A model generated the notes under the pieces. It had not been told where the DNA came from and did not search any database. It was given only the letters and a program-made list of their open reading frames with translations. Positions 58,621 through 64,000 of a DNA stretch of 64,000 nt are shown here, in pieces. A program made the position numbers and the translations under genes. Position 1 is the stretch's first letter, and each line of letters opens with the position of its first letter. This DNA is from Gnetum montanum (taxonomy: Eukaryota; Streptophyta; Gnetopsida; Gnetales; Gnetaceae), in assembly GCA_015680685.1 (NCBI GenBank), contig MNCI01001077.1, positions 913,224-977,223 of the forward strand, written 5' to 3'.

Positions 58621-58902
58621 AGGTCAGACCTTTTTCCAAGGGATACATGAATAATTTTAACTTCTCATATAAATTTGCCCATTCATTTGAAGGTTTGATC
58701 CTTTTTTAGTGGTGCTAGTTTGAGCACTTTAGCATACGAAGCATTCTAAGCCTTTTTAAGAATATCATTGGTGTACCCCCTAGCATGAGTAACAAGGGAT
58801 GGAACATTACATCTTTCTTACAAGGGATGTGAAATCATCATTCATGGTGATAACGTGATTCCCTTGTCTCTCAATAGTGTAAACATAGACTAAGGATCCA
58901 AA
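58621..58902. other. junction region of fragments C and D
   Basis: No clear coding pattern; the exact breakpoint is not visible. Confidence 0.4.
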
Positions 58903-59106
58903 GTGGAGTTTCAAGAAGAGGCTCCCAACCATGAAGAGAAACAACCTAAGAAAGCTAACAATGATAATAATAAGCAATGGGATGCATTATTAGATGAACT
59001 TCCTTTTAACATCATAAATGAAGGGGATGGTGAATATAAGCTTGTGCAAAGTAAGACTTACACTATCTCTAATCTTGCAAAGATTAGGAAGAATCCACAC
59101 AAATGA
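58903..59106 (+). pseudogene. C-terminal tail of gag-protease, fragment D
   Basis: Open for 67 codons and ends with its own TGA. LPFNIINEGDGEYKL matches LPFNVISEGDAEYRI at the end of the element 2 gag-protease. The protease core itself is gone. Confidence 0.7.
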
Positions 59107-59330
59107 AGTTTTCCTTAACCTTCCCATGCCCTTATGACCTTATGCATTGATAACCATGTAGCCTTATTTTCCTTTTGTAGTTTTATGCATTTGTTATTTT
59201 ACTTTTCATTAATGTACCCCATGAAAGTAGCCTAAGTTTTTTTACCTATTTGCTACAACTTTTCTTAATTTTTACTTATGTTATAAATATTAAAAAAGCA
59301 TCATAAATATACTTATTTTTCATAATTTAT

Positions 59331-59450
59331 CTTCTATGACCTTAAACTAGCATGCTTGTTAGCTAAGACATTAAACTAGCATTATGGCTTGCCATGGCCT
59401 TAAACTAGCAAAACAAGGTGACTTGTGCCTACTAAGGCCTAAAACTAGTG
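59331..59450 (+). repeat. TTAAACT tandem array, fragment D (first)
   Basis: Four units such as TGCCATGGCCTTAAACTAGC. Same place as array 1 of element 2. Confidence 0.8.
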
Positions 59451-59714
59451 AGAATTTTTCTTATTATACTTAAAAGTCAATATAGCCATTCTCAACTTTT
59501 AGGACATTTACTACAACATGATATATAGCCATAACTAATAATCAAATATTTAAATTTAAAGTTGAAGTATCCATATCCACACATAGCCATGGCCACACTA
59601 TGTGGCAAGAATCTCAATGAGTAATAATAATCTATAACATAGCCTTGGCTAATCATAGTCATCAACATGAAAATAAAAAAAAAATAGCCAAACAAGCTAA
59701 GCTGATGGAGGCTA

Positions 59715-62060
59715 CTAAATGACATCTAGAGGAGCAAGTGGTGGGTCATTACCACCCTTATTACTAGGACTACCAATGTCTTCAAAGGCTTAAAATGCAA
59801 CAACATATAATTAGTTAGCAACCAAAACCATAACCAAAACCATAATCATAAACAAAAATAAAATAAAAACATGAAATATACCAAACTTGTGGAGATTTTA
59901 GCTCCATGAATTCTAGGGGTAGAAGTGGAAGGCCTTCCTTCAAATAATGGAGGATCTGATCTTCTATCATCTTGACCTAGTCAACATCTCTAAGATCAAT
60001 GTCAAAGAGAACGCCAGTACTATCTATAGAAGTTCAAGTAGTAGGCTCTTGAGTAATAGTAGTTGTATAAGTCTCTTCTATATTAGTGGTAATCTAAGTA
60101 GTAGGTGATTGCTTCAACATGAGAGAGCTTTCGAAAAGCTAATAAGAACCTTCTTCCTGAATCCCTTAGATGAATAACTCTCTTCTACACTATTCAACCA
60201 ACTCCTCCTTGAGACACTTATGGTAGGCCCCATTTTCCACCTTGTACTGTTGCTTGTGGGCCTTTTGTTTCTTATCCCACTCTAGGATCCATGCATAGTG
60301 ATCCTTCTAGCCCTCAACCTTTTGAGAGATGAGGTCCATTTGCATACGTTGTTTTGCCATCTCCCATGGGACCATTACTTTGTCTTGAACAACATGCTAG
60401 TAGCAAGTCCATGTGATCTCCTTAGTTAGTAATTACCCTGAGTTAGACACTTGGGCTTTCACAAAGGTCTTATGGTTCAAGAGAAATATCTCCTCCTAAA
60501 GTTCAATAGAGAAAGTAGCTATCCAATCAAATCTTCTACTATCCATTAGGACATTCTTAAAGGTCCATACCTATGCTAGGCCAATTACCTTGTTTTGTGA
60601 TAATAGTTTGGAAAATGCATGAAACCTAAACAAAGGATTTAACTCCTTTTCATCAGGTTTTGTGATGCTATCCATCAAAATTCTAGAGTGGCCCTTGTTG
60701 AAATCAAGCCACTCTAGAACTTCATTGTGATGGCTTGTTTTTGTTATTATTCTGGTTGGAACCTTTGTCCCATCAGTAGGGATACCAAATAAGTTGCAAA
60801 AGAGGCTTGCACCAATGTCCATATTTACCTTCATACCTTGAAGGATGATGTTGAAATGATCAACCTTCTCATTGAAGGATTCGATGACATGCAACATCTT
60901 TGTAGTAGGAATGAAAGGGATAGCTGCCATAAATATGTCAACCAAACCTCCATATGGAATGTTTTCTTGAACATACCTAGGCATTTGTGCCTTTAGCCAC
61001 TCTTTTATTAGTGTCACCTTACCAATCTTTAGGATGAGGATATCCTCATGATATGAACCTGAAAGTGGTATAGAAACATCAGTCGATATGGAAGGTCCTA
61101 TAAAGTAATAATTGAAGTTTAGCATCAACATACGAAAATTTGACAACTAGGAAAAGCTACAAAACACTTGAAATTATAGACATGACCACTAGAAGCTATA
61201 AAATTTACATTTACCTTTCCTTTTCTTCTTCAGTGTGGTTTGAGTAAAGGTCATAACTACAAGTGTCTATTTTATGCTATCGGTGTCTATCCACCACCTA
61301 TGCATCATCCTATCATCCTTGCAGTTCTTGTATATGAGGTTAAATCTTGAGTCATATACATTAAAGTCCCCTCCTAATTATTGATACACAATAGTTTTTA
61401 TTTGATAACTCTTGGTGAATTTATCCAAAGTAGTTTGAGCCACTACAAAGATTTGATCATTGATGATCAAACCTTGATCATTGACCCTGTACCTAAAAGA
61501 AATTTATAAAACCAATGAAATTAGAAAAGGTAGTGAAGCCAAAACATAAAAGCATTATAATAATCATGCTCACTCTTGTAGATGATACATGGTGCTAGGT
61601 AGGTTTTGGAATAATATGTGGGCTCACGCAGCACCATCAGAGTCTTGTTAGCATTATACCAACTATATTGTGGCATCACTGAGATCTCTATAATGTAACA
61701 TGGGCTTATGGCATCTACTAACCCCCATACTATCTTAGGAGGTGGCATGTTAGTGATGAATCTAACAATAAAGCTAGATGCCTGAGGCAACAATATCTCT
61801 ATTACAACCCCAACTACATCCATAGACAAGTGTGATCACAACATTACACTGAAGTTCTTAAGGAGTAGGCAAGGAATTTCCTTGCCCTAGGTTAGAACCA
61901 CAATGAGAGTGTTTTGAAAGGAATGTCATGCAATGGGGTATTTGTTTTGGAATGACCACTTCATCAATGATGAGTAGAACAAGGAGTTATAGACTACAAC
62001 CTTGGACTTAGTGGAAAACCAACATATGCAAGTGCTTTCTGACATTGAGCATTATCAAGA
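59715..62060 (-). pseudogene. antisense gene copy, fragment D
   Basis: Exon-by-exon relative of 39280-43828. Terminal exon 59715-59788; coiled-coil part about 60150-60400; exon 4 open for 191 codons (60571-61146, acceptor TATTACTTTATAG near 61100); exon 3 about 61213-61490 (donor GTAAAT, acceptor TTTCTTTTAG); exon 2 from 61571 (donor GTGAGC). Exon 4 has DGTKVPTRIITK and LFCNLFGIPTDG, aligned with NLFGVSMDGI. Exon 2 has NKTLMVLREPTYYSKTYLAP in place of the HAD acidic block, again without the Asp pair. Exons 5, 6 and the start of 7 are deleted. Exon 1 is not recognised. Confidence 0.7.
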
Positions 62061-62089
62061 GATGTAGAAACAATAGCATCATCATACCT

Positions 62090-62290
62090 TGGTCATGCAC
62101 AAGATCAAGGTGGATGACTTGTTTCTCATGACTATTCATCAAAACATAGACAAATTCTCAACCAACTATAAAGAACACTTCATTGACACTAGAGTCTATG
62201 AGATGGCACACTCAGAATAGCTAACATGAATGAGAATGAGATGGCCAATTTGGTTAATCATTCCAATCTAACACCAGACTACATGTACTA
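62090..62290 (+). pseudogene. integrase C-terminal remnant, fragment D
   Basis: Readable in shifted frames: a NIDKFSTNYKEHFIDT-like segment aligned with the PDKFSANWEGPYLVT-like region of element 2, then ANLVNHSNLTPDYMY, the NPTNHLFLKPFHI-type end. It has frameshifts. Confidence 0.6.
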
Positions 62291-62325
62291 AACAATCATT
62301 GAAAAGAAAGCCTACTTTCAATGAT

Positions 62326-62406
62326 CCACTACAACCTTAAACTAGAAACATGACCTACCATGGTCTTAAACTAGTACCATGGCCCACCATGGCCTTAAAC
62401 TAGCAA
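62326..62406 (+). repeat. TTAAACT tandem array, fragment D (second)
   Basis: Three units, for example CCACCATGGCCTTAAACTAG, behind the integrase end as in elements 1 and 2. Confidence 0.8.
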
Positions 62407-62522
62407 TTTTGGTAACCTAGATATCCTAATTCTCTTATGTCTTGTATGCATTGTAGTGTTATAATGTGTAGTGATGCTTTATATTCTTTATTGGTTCCTC
62501 TTGGGTCAATCCTCTTGGCACC

Positions 62523-62560
62523 AATAAAGAGGGATCATTGAAACACCACAAAATTTTTCA
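62523..62560 (+). promoter_or_regulatory. polypurine tract and LTR stub, fragment D
   Basis: AATAAAGAGGGATCAT is followed at 62539 by TGAAACACCACAAAATTT, identical to the start of the element 2 5' LTR. Similarity stops after about 20 bases, so the LTR is truncated. Confidence 0.75.
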
Positions 62561-64000
62561 TGGTATAGCCAATCTTCATCAGGTAACTTTCACCCCATGA
62601 AACTGTTGGCACATTTGGCCATTCCATGGAACAGTTGAAATATTTTATTCAAAATTGGAGGAATCTATGGTTGTAAATTTACAAGTAAATTAAAGCCTTA
62701 GTGTTGAGGGTTGATGGGTGTTTTTAGAAGATTGATTCACTAGTAAAGAATTTGATGTTGAAGCCTCCTGGGTACAAGATGAAAGTGCCAAATTATTCCT
62801 TTATGAAAGATCAGAGGATAATACTATAGCAAGGAAGGAAGTATGTTATTTACGTGGAAGGCACTAAATTGCAGATCCCAGTTGTTAAACTCGATCGTAT
62901 CCTTAAGATAACATTTGAAACTCCTTGCAAATCAGAAATTAAAAAAAAATCAGCAACGCCTCTGTTGTTTTGAAAGATTGTGGAACAATCAGTAAAGGGA
63001 AAGGAAGACCGTGGTGTTCCTGGGAAATACACAGCCATCGCAAGGTCACGGCCAAGCCAACAAACACCGCCACAGCCGTTGCTCTACACCGCCATCATTG
63101 ACATTGCTTGAAATGCTGATTCAAAACAAGCGCAAAAAGTTGGAGGTGATCCCAAGGTGCATCAAAACCCTACACAAGCCACCGCGCGACATTCATCTTG
63201 GTGTAGATAGACATATTTGCCATAAACGCAGGGATATTACTTGTGAAGAAAAGTCAAAACCCTCATCTACGAAAAACACAGAGAAAGTAGTCACGCCTTG
63301 TTGAAACCCCGATTTTGATGTTAAGTTTTGCAGGCCGTAGTGGTTTCTATTGTGCGAGCTACAATGGCACAGAAGGTTCCTACAGTTTCACCAGACGTAG
63401 ATCCACAATACATTAGCCCCTGGTCCTACAATCAATGGCAATGGCAGTGATGATTCAAAAAAAATCTTACAAATGCAGGAAGCCCTAAGCCAATTTGGGG
63501 GAAAAATGAAAATCTCTGGCAACTGATACCCTCTGTTTAAAATAGTATGTTCAGCACATCATTCTTCAAGAAAAACCCTTCTCCTTCAGCAATTGAACAT
63601 CACACCACGCAACAACAGAGCTAGATGCAGTTGCAGAACCTCCTCCCGCGGTGGTAGTTGGTTACGATTTTGCAGGGCCTTATTGTGCGGTAGCAGTTCA
63701 AACATACGGTTTTGGTTGATACAACACTTTGGATCTTGGGTAGAACATGTGTTGGTTCTTATAGGTTTTGTGTAGAGAAAGGAGAAAATGAACCAGCTGA
63801 TTATGCCTACTATTTTGGAACTGTTGTCGATTATCCACGCGATTTACCAGGGAAGACAAAGAAGAATTATTTTAACCCATTCATTAACTCTGCCACTTTC
63901 ACCAAGATATATGTAAAATTATTTCATTACTACCACTTGTATATAACTTTAGAAAAGCATCGGGTGATTAAAATATCTAACAAATTAATCTACATATATA
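62561..64000. other. unrecognised flank, partly GC-richer
   Basis: Somewhat less AT-rich at 63000-63720. On the + strand 63785-63900 reads without stops as PADYAYYFGTVVDYPRDLPG and onward, and 63640-63690 reads VVVGYDFAGPYCAVAVQTYG. These could be exon remnants of one gene or of another element. I do not recognise them. Confidence 0.35.

Larger units (their letters stand above)
58621..62560 (+). mobile_element. Tat-like fragment D
   Basis: Order on the + strand: end of gag-protease (to 59106), TTAAACT array, antisense gene remnant (about 59715-62060), integrase C-terminus, TTAAACT array, polypurine tract, and the first 22 bases of an LTR. This is the order of element 2 with polymerase, RNase H and most of integrase deleted. 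Divergence from element 2 is high. Confidence 0.75.

Overview
This window is a stretch of a very large, repeat-filled plant nuclear genome. A gymnosperm such as a conifer would fit, but the sequence does not prove it. I find no intact host gene. Almost everything recognisable is LTR retrotransposon of the Ty3/gypsy superfamily, decayed to different degrees, in AT-rich background. Two groups dominate. The first is Tat-like: dual RNase H, a gag zinc finger of the form CxYHxxxGHxTxxC, all on the + strand. The second is Athila-like: a primer-binding site resembling the tRNA-Asp type, RNase H ending in an LQEFDLT-type motif, all on the - strand.

Layout: 1-4923, Tat-like element 1, cut by the window edge and internally deleted so that only integrase is left between two LTRs. 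4924-10107, AT-rich DNA with a tRNA-like SINE head, a gag remnant followed by a polypurine tract and LTR start, and a block of palindromic repeats. 10108-19290 and 20233-29400, two colinear Athila-like copies (A and B), each about 9.2 kb, separated by a decayed unrecognised reading frame. 29401-32680, AT-rich. 32686-50616, a 17.9-kb Tat-like element 2, with both LTRs, a 5-bp target duplication, primer site and polypurine tract. 50622-55390, AT-rich, with a cluster of short SINE-like repeats. 55391-58620, Athila-like fragment C. 58620-62560, Tat-like fragment D. 62561-64000, unrecognised.

The most interesting object is inside element 2. Between the protease and the reverse transcriptase, on the opposite strand, lies an eight-exon gene (43828 down to 39280). 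It has its own TATA box, GT-AG introns, mostly matching reading phases and a terminal exon with a stop codon. Its second exon looks like an FCP1/NIF-type HAD phosphatase fold that has lost its catalytic aspartates; a C-terminal exon is charged and coiled-coil-like. A strongly diverged copy of the same gene, with several of the same splice sites, survives in fragment D, so it belongs to the element family. Its leader and first intron carry the same GCGTATACGC-like palindromes that fill the LTR promoter and the gag leader.

A second family trait is a set of short tandem arrays built around TGACNTTAAACT. They sit after gag-pro, before pol and after integrase in element 2, and in matching places in element 1 and fragment D. 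All coding regions carry stops and frameshifts, many of the kind expected from cytosine methylation decay. The window also has one 523-base gap through the reverse transcriptase core and seven single-N joins, five of them flanked by artificial-looking direct repeats.
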